Positions 1 to 8,687 of a stretch of DNA of 64,000 nt are shown in pieces. Each line of letters begins with the position of its first letter. The first letter of the stretch is position 1. The position numbers and the translations under genes are program-made. Where the stretch lies: assembly GCF_025146565.1 (NCBI RefSeq), contig NZ_CP102258.1, positions 4,062,001-4,126,000 of the forward strand, read 5' to 3'. This DNA comes from Bacteroides eggerthii (GTDB lineage Bacteria > Bacteroidota > Bacteroidia > Bacteroidales > Bacteroidaceae). The notes under the pieces are model-generated. The model did not search any database. It had not been told where the DNA came from and was given only the letters and a program-made list of their open reading frames with translations.

Positions 1-1398
1 TTTCAAGTATTGTAATTCTACTTCAAAAGATTTAAACTCAGCTGTATTTTCACATACCTGCTTGGCTATGGCAGTTAGTTTAGTCTCATCGTAAATGTTA
101 GTACCATCTAAAGATTCATCACCTGTCACTTCATATAAGACAGCGGAAATCAACCCCTTATCTGTCTTGCCTTGAACTATTTCACTAGAAACATCCATTG
201 GATTATCCGGATTTACAATCGTCTTATAATATGTTTCCCCTGCCTGATATTTATAATATCCTTTCAAAGAAACTGGCTGTTCATCATACTTTATACCAAA
301 TCTTGTACTCTTTAAAGTATTTTCTAAATCAGTTTCAAATTTACCTAAAAATAACGTACCTGCAGTGACTTTAGGCACAGTTGTTAGCATCCACATCCCC
401 TTTGAATCAGTACTTCTAACTTCTGCAGCTCCACCTTTATATCCAGCTTCTGTCGGAGTCACAGCATATGGTGCATCCGCAGGCACGGCATTTAGAAGAA
501 CTTTCAATAGATAAAGAGCTCCATTGCTAGTGCACCAACCATTCGATGAAAAATCCCAATAATTCAGAGGATTTTTTTCATCTGCTTCCACCATTAGTTC
601 AAAATTCCATTCATCTTTCTCAAAAGAATATAATGCGGCTCTTCCTGAAATCGAAACCGCATATGTTTTAATAGTACCATCTTCTGCAACAACCGTATAA
701 ACAACATTCTTACCCTTAGAGAAATCCTGTGCTACTCCACTTGCTGGAGTTACAGTTGCTTTTTCCGAGAAAGTAATAGTCGGAACCAATGCTTTCAAGT
801 CATCGTCAACAGCCGTATCACTAACTTTGAAAGTAATAGTACCATTTTCTTCATTAATAACAGGTTGCTCTGTCACTAACTTGCTATCGAAAGAAAAAGC
901 CGTAATCTTAGCTTCACTACTTTCAGTCCCCGTCAAACGAGTTCCTTCGTATACAACCTTTACACTCTGCTTTACGCCGCCTGCAACAGCGTCAATATCC
1001 ATATCAACCTTTACAGCACCGTTTTTAATAGTGCCTTTGGCATTAATTGTACAAGACAAAGCCTCAACTTCTAATTTCTGAGTGCCGGTAAATGCATAAG
1101 TATCACCATTTTGAGATAGCACACAATTCTTTAATTCAACATCTCCAATAGCAATTCCCATAAAACTAAAATTAGCTAAAGAAAGATTTATAGCTGAAGG
1201 ACTGGCTTTTTCAATCTTAATTTTCTGAGGTTCGGAAGGCATAGTAGTTCCTTCTACCGTCACTGTTAATGTTCCTTTATAGTTACCTGCAATTTCTTCT
1301 TCAATGACTTTTGAGTAGTCAGGATCGTCGTCGCTACAAGCTGTAAATAAACTCATTGAACAGATCAATGCAAATAAATAAAACAAATTTTTCTTCAT
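1..1398 (-). CDS. PCMD-domain lipoprotein with calycin-like N-terminus (partial, 3' end beyond window)
   Basis: An open frame of 466 codons runs from an ATG at 1398 to the left edge without a stop, so the C-terminus is missing. The product starts with a lipoprotein signal peptide whose lipobox is FTAC (Cys21), followed by SDDD, the acidic pattern that sends Bacteroides lipoproteins to the cell surface. Residues of about 36-155 (from IAGNYKGTLTV) look like the calycin-like beta-barrel domain. Residues of about 160-250 look like a DUF5018-type Ig-like domain. From about residue 260 (motif NYWDFSSNGWCTSN) the sequence resembles the PCMD putative carbohydrate metabolism domain. Such proteins are thought to be surface glycan-associated lipoproteins, but their exact role is unknown. 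It is divergent from aroC and has its own promoter-like sequence. Domain naming is by pattern recognition only. Confidence 0.8.
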   Translation of the reverse strand, partial: MKKNLFYLFALICSMSLFTACSDDDPDYSKVIEEEIAGNYKGTLTVTVEGTTMPSEPQKIKIEKASPSAINLSLANFSFMGIAIGDVELKNCVLSQNGDTYAFTGTQKLEVEALSCTINAKGTIKNGAVKVDMDIDAVAGGVKQSVKVVYEGTRLTGTESSEAKITAFSFDSKLVTEQPVINEENGTITFKVSDTAVDDDLKALVPTITFSEKATVTPASGVAQDFSKGKNVVYTVVAEDGTIKTYAVSISGRAALYSFEKDEWNFELMVEADEKNPLNYWDFSSNGWCTSNGALYLLKVLLNAVPADAPYAVTPTEAGYKGGAAEVRSTDSKGMWMLTTVPKVTAGTLFLGKFETDLENTLKSTRFGIKYDEQPVSLKGYYKYQAGETYYKTIVNPDNPMDVSSEIVQGKTDKGLISAVLYEVTGDESLDGTNIYDETKLTAIAKQVCENTAEFKSFEVELQYLK

Positions 1399-1471
1399 AT
1401 AAATACTTGTTTAGTTAATAAAATCCCTACATAGTTAAGGGGCAGTTAATATTCTCTTTTATATTTGAAGT

Positions 1472-1504
1472 GCAAAATAACAGTTTTTAGAACCTTTAAA
1501 CAAG
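1472..1504 (-). promoter_or_regulatory. Candidate promoter of the PCMD lipoprotein gene
   Basis: On the minus strand, CTTG (1504-1501) is followed after exactly 20 bp by TTATTTTGC (1480-1472). This is close to the Bacteroides primary sigma consensus TTTG-N19/21-TAnnTTTGC, with one mismatch in each box. It lies about 75 bp upstream of the start codon at 1398. Confidence 0.5.
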
Positions 1505-1654
1505 GTCTTTTCTAAAAAATAGATGTTCCTTTTTTCAGAAAGGGTTAATTATAAAGATTCTTCACATTCTTAAATACTTCTATATATCCAAAAGACAGAT
1601 TGGGATGGTTGTCCACATACCTCAAAGTCGGGAAATAAAAGATTTATTGTCATT

Positions 1655-1689
1655 TTTGAAACGTTTTACAAAAATAATTGTTACCTTTA
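1655..1689 (+). promoter_or_regulatory. Candidate promoter of the aroC operon
   Basis: TTTG (1655-1658) and TACCTTTA (1682-1689) resemble the -33 and -7 boxes of Bacteroides promoters. The spacing of 23 bp is slightly long and the last base of the -7 box deviates. It is the best candidate upstream of the aroC start at 1761. Confidence 0.35.
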
Positions 1690-1760
1690 AAAAGTCAAAG
1701 CCCCTTATGGCAAGACAAACTGACGCATTAACCTCATTATAAACCTTTAAAGCATTTGAT

Positions 1761-2837
1761 ATGTTCAACTCATTTGGAAATATTCTTCGACTGACCAGTT
1801 TCGGAGAGTCACATGGCAAAGGCATAGGCGGCGTAATAGACGGATTTCCCGCAGGAATCACTATCGATATGGACTTCGTTCAATCGGAACTCGACCGCCG
1901 CCGCCCGGGACAATCACGTATCACCACCTCACGCAAGGAATCTGATAAAGTGGAATTCCTTTCCGGCATTTTCGAAGGTAAATCCACCGGCTGCCCTATC
2001 GGATTTATCGTATGGAACGAGAATCAGCACTCCAACGATTATAACAATCTGAAAGAAGTGTACCGTCCCTCACACGCCGACTATACATATAATGTGAAAT
2101 ACGGAATACGCGACCACCGCGGAGGCGGACGTTCATCGGCACGCGAAACCATCTCACGCGTGGTGGCCGGGGCATTAGCCAAATTAGCATTAAGGCAGCT
2201 TGGCATCCGCATCACAGCCTACACCTCACAGGTGGGACCTATCAAGCTGGAAGACAACTATACCGCTTACGACCTCGACCTGATTGAAACCAATCCCGTA
2301 CGTTGCCCCGACCCGGAGAAAGCAAAAGAAATGGAAGAGCTTATCTTCAAGATAAAAGGCGAAGGCGACACCATCGGCGGTGTGGTGACTTGCGTTGTCA
2401 AAGGTTGCCCCATAGGGCTGGGACAGCCCATTTACGGGAAGCTCCAATCCGCCCTCGCCGCAGGTATGCTCAGCATCAATGCTGCCAAAGCATTTGAATA
2501 CGGCGAAGGATTCAAAGGACTGAAAATGAAAGGCTCGGAACAGAACGACGTATTCTTCAACAACAACGGGCGCATCGAAACGCACACCAACCATTCCGGC
2601 GGTATTCAGGGCGGCATCAGCAACGGACAGGACATCTACTTCCGCGTGGCCTTCAAACCGGTGGCAACCGTACTCATGGAACAGCACACCGTAAATCTGG
2701 ATGGTACGGACACCACCCTCAAAGCCCGCGGACGCCACGACCCTTGCGTGTTGCCCCGCGCAGTGCCCATCGTAGAAGCCATGACGGCCATGACCTTGCT
2801 CGACTTCTACCTGATAGACCGTACTACACAATTATAA
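1761..2837 (+). CDS. aroC: Chorismate synthase
   Basis: Chorismate synthase catalyses the last shikimate-pathway step, converting 5-enolpyruvylshikimate-3-phosphate to chorismate with reduced FMN in the cytosol. The 358-residue product has the usual family length and hallmark motifs: GESHG at 15-19, RRRPGQSR near residue 46, [12 protein letters not shown] starting at about His119, and [12 protein letters not shown] at about 325. The start is well placed because the family begins exactly with the [23 protein letters not shown] N-terminus. It is followed after 18 bp by the M20 peptidase gene, so the two are probably co-transcribed. Nothing in this gene looks unusual. Confidence 0.97.
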   Translation: MFNSFGNILRLTSFGESHGKGIGGVIDGFPAGITIDMDFVQSELDRRRPGQSRITTSRKESDKVEFLSGIFEGKSTGCPIGFIVWNENQHSNDYNNLKEVYRPSHADYTYNVKYGIRDHRGGGRSSARETISRVVAGALAKLALRQLGIRITAYTSQVGPIKLEDNYTAYDLDLIETNPVRCPDPEKAKEMEELIFKIKGEGDTIGGVVTCVVKGCPIGLGQPIYGKLQSALAAGMLSINAAKAFEYGEGFKGLKMKGSEQNDVFFNNNGRIETHTNHSGGIQGGISNGQDIYFRVAFKPVATVLMEQHTVNLDGTDTTLKARGRHDPCVLPRAVPIVEAMTAMTLLDFYLIDRTTQL

Positions 2838-2855
2838 CAAACGAACGATAAAGTA

Positions 2856-4208
2856 ATGGAAATAAAGAAATATATCGCAGAGAACGAACCAAAGATGCTG
2901 GAAGACCTGTTCAGCCTTATCCGTATCCCCAGTATCAGCGCCAAGCCCGAGCACCACGACGACATGCTTGCTTGCGCAGAACGTTGGGCGCAACTGCTAC
3001 TGGAAGCCGGCGCGGATGAAGCGCTGGTGATGCCTTCGGCAGGAAATCCCATTGTGTTCGGACAGAAAATGATAGACCCGAAAGCCAAAACCGTACTTAT
3101 ATACGCACACTACGATGTGATGCCCGCCGAACCGCTGGAGCTTTGGAAAAGCAGCCCTTTTGAACCGGAGATACGCGACGGGCACATCTGGGCGCGCGGC
3201 GCAGACGACGATAAAGGACAGTCTTTCATTCAGGTAAAAGCATTTGAATATTTGGTAAAGAACAACTTACTGACCCACAATGTGAAATTCATCTTTGAAG
3301 GAGAAGAAGAGATTGGCTCCCCCAGCCTTGAGGGATTCTGCCAAGAGCATAAAGAACTGCTGAAAGCCGACATCATCCTCGTTTCCGATACCAGCATGCT
3401 GGGCGCCGACCTCCCCTCACTGACCACCGGCCTGCGCGGACTTGCCTATTGGGAGATAGAGGTGACCGGTCCGAACCGCGACCTGCATTCCGGACACTTC
3501 GGCGGTGCAGTGGCCAACCCCATCAATGTGCTCTGCGGGATGATAAGCAAAGTGACGGACGCAGACGGACGTATCGCCGTTCCCGGCTTCTACGACGATG
3601 TGGAGGAGGTGCCGCAAGCCGAACGCGAAATGATAGCACACATTCCGTTCGACGAAGAGAAATACAAAAAGGCTATCGGCGTGAAAGCCCTTTTCGGAGA
3701 AAAAGGATACAGCACACTGGAACGCAACAGCTGCCGCCCGTCTTTCGACGTATGCGGCATTTGGGGCGGCTATACGGGCGAAGGCTCCAAAACCGTACTA
3801 CCTTCCAAAGCATACGCCAAAGTATCGTGCCGGCTGGTTCCGCATCAGGACCACCATAAGATCTCGCAACTGTTTGCCGATTACATCATGAGCATAGCCC
3901 CCGACACCGTACAGGTAAAGGTCACTCCCATGCATGGCGGACAAGGATACGTATGCCCCATCACCCTCCCTGCATATCAGGCGGCGGAGAGAGGCTTCAC
4001 CAAAGCATTCGGAAAGAAACCGCTGGCAGTGCGCCGCGGCGGCAGTATTCCTATCATCTCTACCTTTGAACAAGTATTGGGAATAAAAACCATACTGATG
4101 GGATTCGGCTTGGAGTCCAACGCCATCCATTCTCCCAACGAAAACATCCCGTTGGACATCCTGCGGAAAGGTATTGAAGCGGTGGTTGAGTTCCACCTGA
4201 ACTACTAA
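2856..4208 (+). CDS. M20-family metallopeptidase (dipeptidase-like)
   Basis: This is a 450-residue zinc-dependent peptidase of the M20 family (CNDP/PepV-like dipeptidase group). It probably hydrolyses small peptides in the cytosol, as no signal peptide is present. Family motifs in order are YAHYDV with the metal ligand His85, GADDDKG with Asp117-119 including the bridging Asp, FEGEEEIGS with the general-base Glu in 150-152, DLHSGHFGG in the dimerisation region, and a C-terminal AIHSPNE with another metal ligand. It lies 18 bp after aroC and 23 bp before the NUDIX gene, so all three probably form one operon, although they share no pathway. Substrate preference cannot be read from the sequence. 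Confidence 0.93.
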   Translation: MEIKKYIAENEPKMLEDLFSLIRIPSISAKPEHHDDMLACAERWAQLLLEAGADEALVMPSAGNPIVFGQKMIDPKAKTVLIYAHYDVMPAEPLELWKSSPFEPEIRDGHIWARGADDDKGQSFIQVKAFEYLVKNNLLTHNVKFIFEGEEEIGSPSLEGFCQEHKELLKADIILVSDTSMLGADLPSLTTGLRGLAYWEIEVTGPNRDLHSGHFGGAVANPINVLCGMISKVTDADGRIAVPGFYDDVEEVPQAEREMIAHIPFDEEKYKKAIGVKALFGEKGYSTLERNSCRPSFDVCGIWGGYTGEGSKTVLPSKAYAKVSCRLVPHQDHHKISQLFADYIMSIAPDTVQVKVTPMHGGQGYVCPITLPAYQAAERGFTKAFGKKPLAVRRGGSIPIISTFEQVLGIKTILMGFGLESNAIHSPNENIPLDILRKGIEAVVEFHLNY

Positions 4209-4231
4209 AGGTTATTCAAAATATAAAAGTA

Positions 4232-4795
4232 ATGAAGCCCAACAACGATTCAGAAAAACCTTGGGAAGTAATTTCCAGCGAATACTTGCATAAGAACCTG
4301 TGGCTTACCGTACGCAAAGACCATGTAGTGTTGCCAAACGGTAACCACATTCCCTCTTATTATATACTGGAATATCCCAACTGGGTAAATACAATTGCCA
4401 TTACACGCGACGGACAGTTCGTATTTATCCGTCAGTACCGGCATGGTTTGCGAAAGACGTCCTATGAACTTTGTGCCGGCGTATGCGAGAAGGAAGACGC
4501 GTCACCGTTGGTTTCCGCTCAACGGGAGCTCTTGGAAGAAACCGGCTACGGAAATGGTACATGGCGGGAATTCATGCAGATTTCTCCCAACCCAGGCACT
4601 CACACTAACATTACGTATTGCTTTCTTGCCACCGATGTAGAAAAGATTTCCGAACAACATCTGGAAGATACGGAAAGCCTCAGCGTACATCTGCTTACAC
4701 TAACGGAAGTAAAAGAGCTGTTGGAGAAAGGAGAAATAAAACAAGCACTAATGGCTGCCCCATTGTGGAAATATATAGCCGAAAAAGGATTATAG
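4232..4795 (+). CDS. NUDIX hydrolase (ADP-ribose pyrophosphatase-like)
   Basis: This 187-residue cytosolic protein carries a NUDIX core, RELLEETGYG, starting at Arg98. An upstream Gly in CAGVCEKED completes the box with about one residue more than the canonical spacing. FIRQYRHGLRKTSYELCAG before the box resembles the ADP-ribose/nucleoside-diphosphate-sugar pyrophosphatase subgroup, whose members clear ADP-ribose and similar metabolites. It is the last gene of the aroC-M20-NUDIX run and converges with topB, with only 6 bp between the stop codons. Subfamily and substrate are inference. Confidence 0.9.
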   Translation: MKPNNDSEKPWEVISSEYLHKNLWLTVRKDHVVLPNGNHIPSYYILEYPNWVNTIAITRDGQFVFIRQYRHGLRKTSYELCAGVCEKEDASPLVSAQRELLEETGYGNGTWREFMQISPNPGTHTNITYCFLATDVEKISEQHLEDTESLSVHLLTLTEVKELLEKGEIKQALMAAPLWKYIAEKGL

Positions 4796-4801
4796 ATTTT
4801 A

Positions 4802-6991
4802 CTAAAACGGCTTGCGGAACGTACAACCACTCTTCCATTCGGAACAGCCGTAAGCCGTTTTTCCTTTAATCACCGTTCCCTTTCCGCAAAGGGGGCAAGG
4901 TTGTCCTACCAACTCATCGGCCTGTACAACAGATGCCGGCTGCTCTGCTGCCGCCGGCAGACTGTCAGTTGTTGCCGTCTCCGTTTTCTTTGCGGCAGAC
5001 TTTCGCGGCGCCCTTTTCTTAGGTTCTTTTTTCGGTTTATCGGAAGCGGAAGCCGATGAAGCAGAATTCTTTCCACCTTTCTCCGGTGCAGGGGCCTGTA
5101 TGGTGATATGGCGGTTACTGTTATCGGAAAGAACACTCATAACAATCTCCGACACCATTTGCTTCAATTCTTCCAAGAACTGTCCCGCATTGTACGTACG
5201 CTTTTCTATTTCACGCAGCTTCTTTTCCCATATACCCGTCAGTTCGGCAGACTTCAACAGTTCCTCATGGATAATCTGGATGAGCTCCACACCGGTAGGA
5301 GTAGCTATCAGGTTCTTTTTCTCCTTACGGATATAGTTACGCTTGAAAAGTGTTTCGATAATGGCGGCCCGGGTGGAAGGACGGCCGATTCCGTTCTCTT
5401 TCAAAGCATCGCGCAATTCATCGTTATCCACCAGTTTACCGGCAGTTTCCATAGCACGCAGCAGGGTGGCCTCGGTGTAAGGACGTGGCGGTTGCGTCCA
5501 CTTCTCATACAAATCCGGCAGATGCGGACCGCTCTCTCCTACCACAAACGCAGGGAGTACATTCTCCTCTTCCCCACCCTTCTCATCTTTTTCTTCTTGA
5601 GACTGAGCCGAGGGAGTACCAAAGACCACACGCCAGCCGGGCTCCAATATCTGCTTTCCCGAAACCTTAAACTCAATCTGCTCCACCTCACCTATGACGG
5701 TGGTCGTTGCAAACAGGCAGTCCGGATAGAAGACAGCAATGAAACGGCGTGCAATCAGGTCGAACACGCGGCGCTCCATATCCGTCAGATTCTGCGGTGG
5801 CTGCCCGGTAGGGATAATGGCATGGTGATCCGTCACTTTCGAATTGTCGAACACCTTCTTTGATTTCAGCAACGTAGTCCCCTCCAACGGAGCTGTCAAC
5901 GCCTGATAATCGCGCAAACCTTTCAATATGCCGGGGCACTTGGGATAGATGTCATCACTCAGAAAAGTGGTATCGACACGCGGATAGGTCGTTACTTTCT
6001 TCTCGTACAACGACTGGATGGTTTTCAGCGTTTCATCGGCAGAGAAAGCGAACTTCTTGTTGCATTCCACCTGTAAGGAAGTCAGGTCGAACAAACGGAG
6101 GGGAGCCTCTTTGCCGTTCTTGCGGGTGACATTCGTTATCGTGAAAGGAGCATTCCTGATCTGTTCCAGCAGAGCCGTTCCGCGTTCCCGATCTGTGATA
6201 GGTTCTATACCTCGGTTTTCTTCCGGTTTTGCAGCTTTGGCTGCAGCTCCTTCTTTCTGTTTCTCCGCTTCCAGCACCAGTTCTTCATCGCTTTTGCGGA
6301 GAATGGCGGAGAAAGTGGTGTCGCGATATACCGTTTTCAGCTCCCAATATTGTTTGGGAACGAAATTCTGTATCTCAAGCTGGCGGTTTACAATCAATGC
6401 AAGCGTAGGCGTCTGCACACGTCCGATAGAAAGCACTTGCCGGTTCTGACCGTACTTCATCGTATACAGGCGGGTAGCATTCATGCCCAGCAGCCAGTCA
6501 CCGATAGCACGCGAAAGCCCAGCTTCGTACAACGGCTGAAAATCGGAAGCATCCCGCAACTTTGCAAATCCTTCACGAATGGCCTCTTCCGTCAGCGACG
6601 AAATCCACAAGCGTTTCACCGGACAACGCGCACCGGCTTTCTGCATCACCCAGCGTTGAATCAGCTCTCCCTCCTGACCGGCATCACCGCAGTTTATAAT
6701 CATGTCGGCATGCTGCATGAGGTTCTCAATCACGTGAAACTGGCGTTCGTAGGTGGGATTACTGATAAGTTTGATTCCGAAACGGGGCGGAACCATAGGC
6801 AGGCTGCCCAAGCTCCACGATTTCCAGTTGGGCGTATATTCATGCGGTTCTTTCAGGGTACAAAGATGACCGAATGTCCACGTCACCTGGTATCCGTTTC
6901 CTTCGATGTATCCGTCTCTCTTATCTCTCGCTCCGAGTACATCGGCTATGTCACGCGCCACAGAAGGCTTTTCGGCAATACAAACTATCAT
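4802..6991 (-). CDS. topB: DNA topoisomerase III (type IA)
   Basis: Type IA topoisomerases pass one DNA strand through a transient break, and topoisomerase III decatenates replication and recombination intermediates. The 729-residue product opens with a TOPRIM domain (MIVCIAEKPSVARDIADVLG), including the acidic NCGDAGQEGELI metal-binding segment. The YPRVDTTFLSDD motif places the catalytic Tyr at about 336. A Lys/Ala-rich low-complexity linker at about 645-690 leads to a C-terminal zinc ribbon with four cysteines (CPLCGKG...GCSEWKSGC). The start at 6991 is supported by the conserved N-terminus and a strong promoter about 20 bp upstream. It is a single-gene unit, convergent with the aroC run. 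Confidence 0.95.
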   Translation of the reverse strand: MIVCIAEKPSVARDIADVLGARDKRDGYIEGNGYQVTWTFGHLCTLKEPHEYTPNWKSWSLGSLPMVPPRFGIKLISNPTYERQFHVIENLMQHADMIINCGDAGQEGELIQRWVMQKAGARCPVKRLWISSLTEEAIREGFAKLRDASDFQPLYEAGLSRAIGDWLLGMNATRLYTMKYGQNRQVLSIGRVQTPTLALIVNRQLEIQNFVPKQYWELKTVYRDTTFSAILRKSDEELVLEAEKQKEGAAAKAAKPEENRGIEPITDRERGTALLEQIRNAPFTITNVTRKNGKEAPLRLFDLTSLQVECNKKFAFSADETLKTIQSLYEKKVTTYPRVDTTFLSDDIYPKCPGILKGLRDYQALTAPLEGTTLLKSKKVFDNSKVTDHHAIIPTGQPPQNLTDMERRVFDLIARRFIAVFYPDCLFATTTVIGEVEQIEFKVSGKQILEPGWRVVFGTPSAQSQEEKDEKGGEEENVLPAFVVGESGPHLPDLYEKWTQPPRPYTEATLLRAMETAGKLVDNDELRDALKENGIGRPSTRAAIIETLFKRNYIRKEKKNLIATPTGVELIQIIHEELLKSAELTGIWEKKLREIEKRTYNAGQFLEELKQMVSEIVMSVLSDNSNRHITIQAPAPEKGGKNSASSASASDKPKKEPKKRAPRKSAAKKTETATTDSLPAAAEQPASVVQADELVGQPCPLCGKGTVIKGKTAYGCSEWKSGCTFRKPF
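4804..4866. terminator. Candidate bidirectional hairpin between NUDIX gene and topB
   Basis: AAAACGGCTT (4804-4813) and AAGCCGTTTT (4852-4861) form a perfect 10-bp inverted repeat with a 38-nt loop. It overlaps the topB stop region and is followed by T-rich sequence on both strands. It could terminate both convergent transcripts, but the large loop makes this uncertain. Confidence 0.35.
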
Positions 6992-7011
6992 TCATTTTCT
7001 CTTTAGGTGCG

Positions 7012-7044
7012 GCAAAGATAAACGAAATCATCCCACGAGACAAA
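7012..7044 (-). promoter_or_regulatory. Promoter of topB
   Basis: On the minus strand, TTTG (7044-7041) is followed after exactly 20 bp by TATCTTTGC (7020-7012). This matches the Bacteroides consensus TTTG-N19/21-TAnnTTTGC fully and leaves a short leader of about 20 nt before the topB ATG. It is the clearest promoter in the window. Confidence 0.75.
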
Positions 7045-7210
7045 TAAAACCGTTCTGCAGGACGAAAAAAATCATTCCGCAAGACAAGGCCAAGCAGCCA
7101 CCGAGACGTTTAGCACAAATTTAAAAGTCTACTATACAAAATTGACAGTCGAATAAACATTCGGCACCATAAAAAAAACATTAGCGTTCTCCCATACATG
7201 GAAAAAGACG

Positions 7211-7219
7211 TAATTTAGC
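7211..7219 (+). promoter_or_regulatory. Candidate -7 element of the sulfatase-lyase 1 operon
   Basis: TAATTTAGC, followed by AA, differs by one base from the Bacteroides -7 consensus TAnnTTTGC. It lies 46 bp before the sulfatase ATG. The same TAATTTAGCAA string occurs 39 bp before SusC1 at 11519. No clear -33 TTTG is present, as is common for activator-dependent promoters. Confidence 0.4.
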
Positions 7220-7265
7220 AATCGGAGAAATAGCCTCTAAAATCTCAATATATAAAACTAATAAT

Positions 7266-8666
7266 ATGGTAAAACAAATTCCAATGAAGCACATAGCCTG
7301 CCTATCACTGCTTAGCTCATCAATGGCATACGCTGCCGAACGTCCCAACATTATCTACATCTTTACCGACCAGCATACGGCAAATGCCATGAGCTGCGCC
7401 GGAAACCCGGATGTGCATACCCCCAATCTGGACAGACTGGCCGCAGCCGGCATTATGTTCCAAAACGCTTATTGTACGGCTCCACTCAGCGGTCCCTCGC
7501 GCGGCGCCATGTTCACAGGACACTATCCCGGTTCGGTGGAATTGCTGACCAATGGCGCACCGTTACCGGAAGCGCTCCAAACACAAACACTGGGCACGCT
7601 GGTCAAGAATGCCGGATATGAATGTGCATACGGCGGCAAATGGCATGTACCCGAACTTGACATTCCCGACGAAGTACGCGGGTTCGACCAGATACACCGA
7701 CACAGCGACGACGGATTGGCAGAGGCTTGCGTACAATTCCTTTCACGCAAGCACGACAAGCCTTTCTTCCTCGTGGCCTCTTATGACAATCCGCATAACA
7801 TTTGCGAATATGCACGCAGCCAGAATCTTCCCTACGGCAACATGGAAATACCCGAAATACGCAACTGTCCGGGACTTCCCCCTAACTTTGCCAAGAATCC
7901 TTACGATGCCGATGTCATCGAGGAGGAAAGAGACAATAACTTCAACGTCTACCCCACTGCAACGTTCACCCCTGAGGACTGGCGCATGTACCGCTATACT
8001 TACTACCGTCTGGTAGAGAAGGTAGACCGCGAAATCGGTAAGATCATCGACGCCATCGACAAAAACAACCTGTGGAAGAACACCGTTGTTATCTTCTCCA
8101 GCGATCATGGAGACGGAATAGGCGCCCACCACTGGAACCAAAAATCGGCCTTATACGAAGAGGTGGTAAATATCCCCCTTATCGTAACCCTGCCCGGCAA
8201 GAAGCATGCAGGCGAAAAACTGCCGCAACTCATCAGCAACGGGGTGGACTTCTTTGCCACAATCTGCGACTGGACCGGAGCCGAAAAGCCCGAAAGTACA
8301 ACAGGAAAATCATTCCGCAAAATAGCAGAAGAGGGTAATCCGCAAGCTCCCCACCAAGACTATGTCATCACCGAAACACGTTTCGACGGCAGCAAAACAC
8401 GTGGCTGGATGGTACGTACCGAACGTTACAAATACGTGCTGTACGACAAAGGAAGACACCGCGAACAACTGTTCGACATGCAAAACGACAGAGGCGAGAC
8501 AAGAAACCTGATGATGGAAAACGCTTACGCGAAAGTAGCGCAGCAACATCGAGACATTCTTGAAAACTATATGAATACTTACAAAATCAAGCCTACACGC
8601 CCCAAGCTGCACGATGTGCCGGGAAAAGCGCTTCCTAAAAAGGCAAACTCCCACTCATCCAACTAA
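7266..8666 (+). CDS. S1-family sulfatase (serine-type), secreted
   Basis: This 466-residue arylsulfatase-superfamily enzyme probably removes sulfate esters from a glycan. The N-terminus is a cleavable signal peptide ending near AYAA, with an alternative start at Met7 (7284). RPNIIYIFTDQH carries the N-terminal metal-binding Asp and DQH. LSGPSRGAMFTGHYPG is the sulfatase signature, in which Ser75 (S-x-P-S-R) is the residue converted to formylglycine; a serine at this position requires an anaerobic radical-SAM maturase (anSME), which is not encoded here. SSDHGDGIGAHHWNQKSALYEE supplies the second half of the metal and sulfate site. The stop is 21 bp before lyase 1, so the two genes form one operon, which suggests action on the same substrate. 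The S1 subfamily and target position cannot be assigned. Confidence 0.93.
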   Translation: MVKQIPMKHIACLSLLSSSMAYAAERPNIIYIFTDQHTANAMSCAGNPDVHTPNLDRLAAAGIMFQNAYCTAPLSGPSRGAMFTGHYPGSVELLTNGAPLPEALQTQTLGTLVKNAGYECAYGGKWHVPELDIPDEVRGFDQIHRHSDDGLAEACVQFLSRKHDKPFFLVASYDNPHNICEYARSQNLPYGNMEIPEIRNCPGLPPNFAKNPYDADVIEEERDNNFNVYPTATFTPEDWRMYRYTYYRLVEKVDREIGKIIDAIDKNNLWKNTVVIFSSDHGDGIGAHHWNQKSALYEEVVNIPLIVTLPGKKHAGEKLPQLISNGVDFFATICDWTGAEKPESTTGKSFRKIAEEGNPQAPHQDYVITETRFDGSKTRGWMVRTERYKYVLYDKGRHREQLFDMQNDRGETRNLMMENAYAKVAQQHRDILENYMNTYKIKPTRPKLHDVPGKALPKKANSHSSN

Positions 8667-8687
8667 CCTTATAACAATATTAATTAC

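Larger units (their letters stand above)
1399..1760. other. Divergent intergenic region
   Basis: This 362-bp AT-rich region separates the leftward PCMD lipoprotein gene from the rightward aroC gene. It holds one promoter-like sequence in each direction (listed separately). No ORF with coding character, RNA gene or repeat was recognised in the remainder. Confidence 0.6.

Noticed and set aside
5108..5863. Plus-strand open frame of 251 codons inside topB
   Set aside because: Antisense to the conserved central and C-terminal parts of topoisomerase III, with no domain signal.
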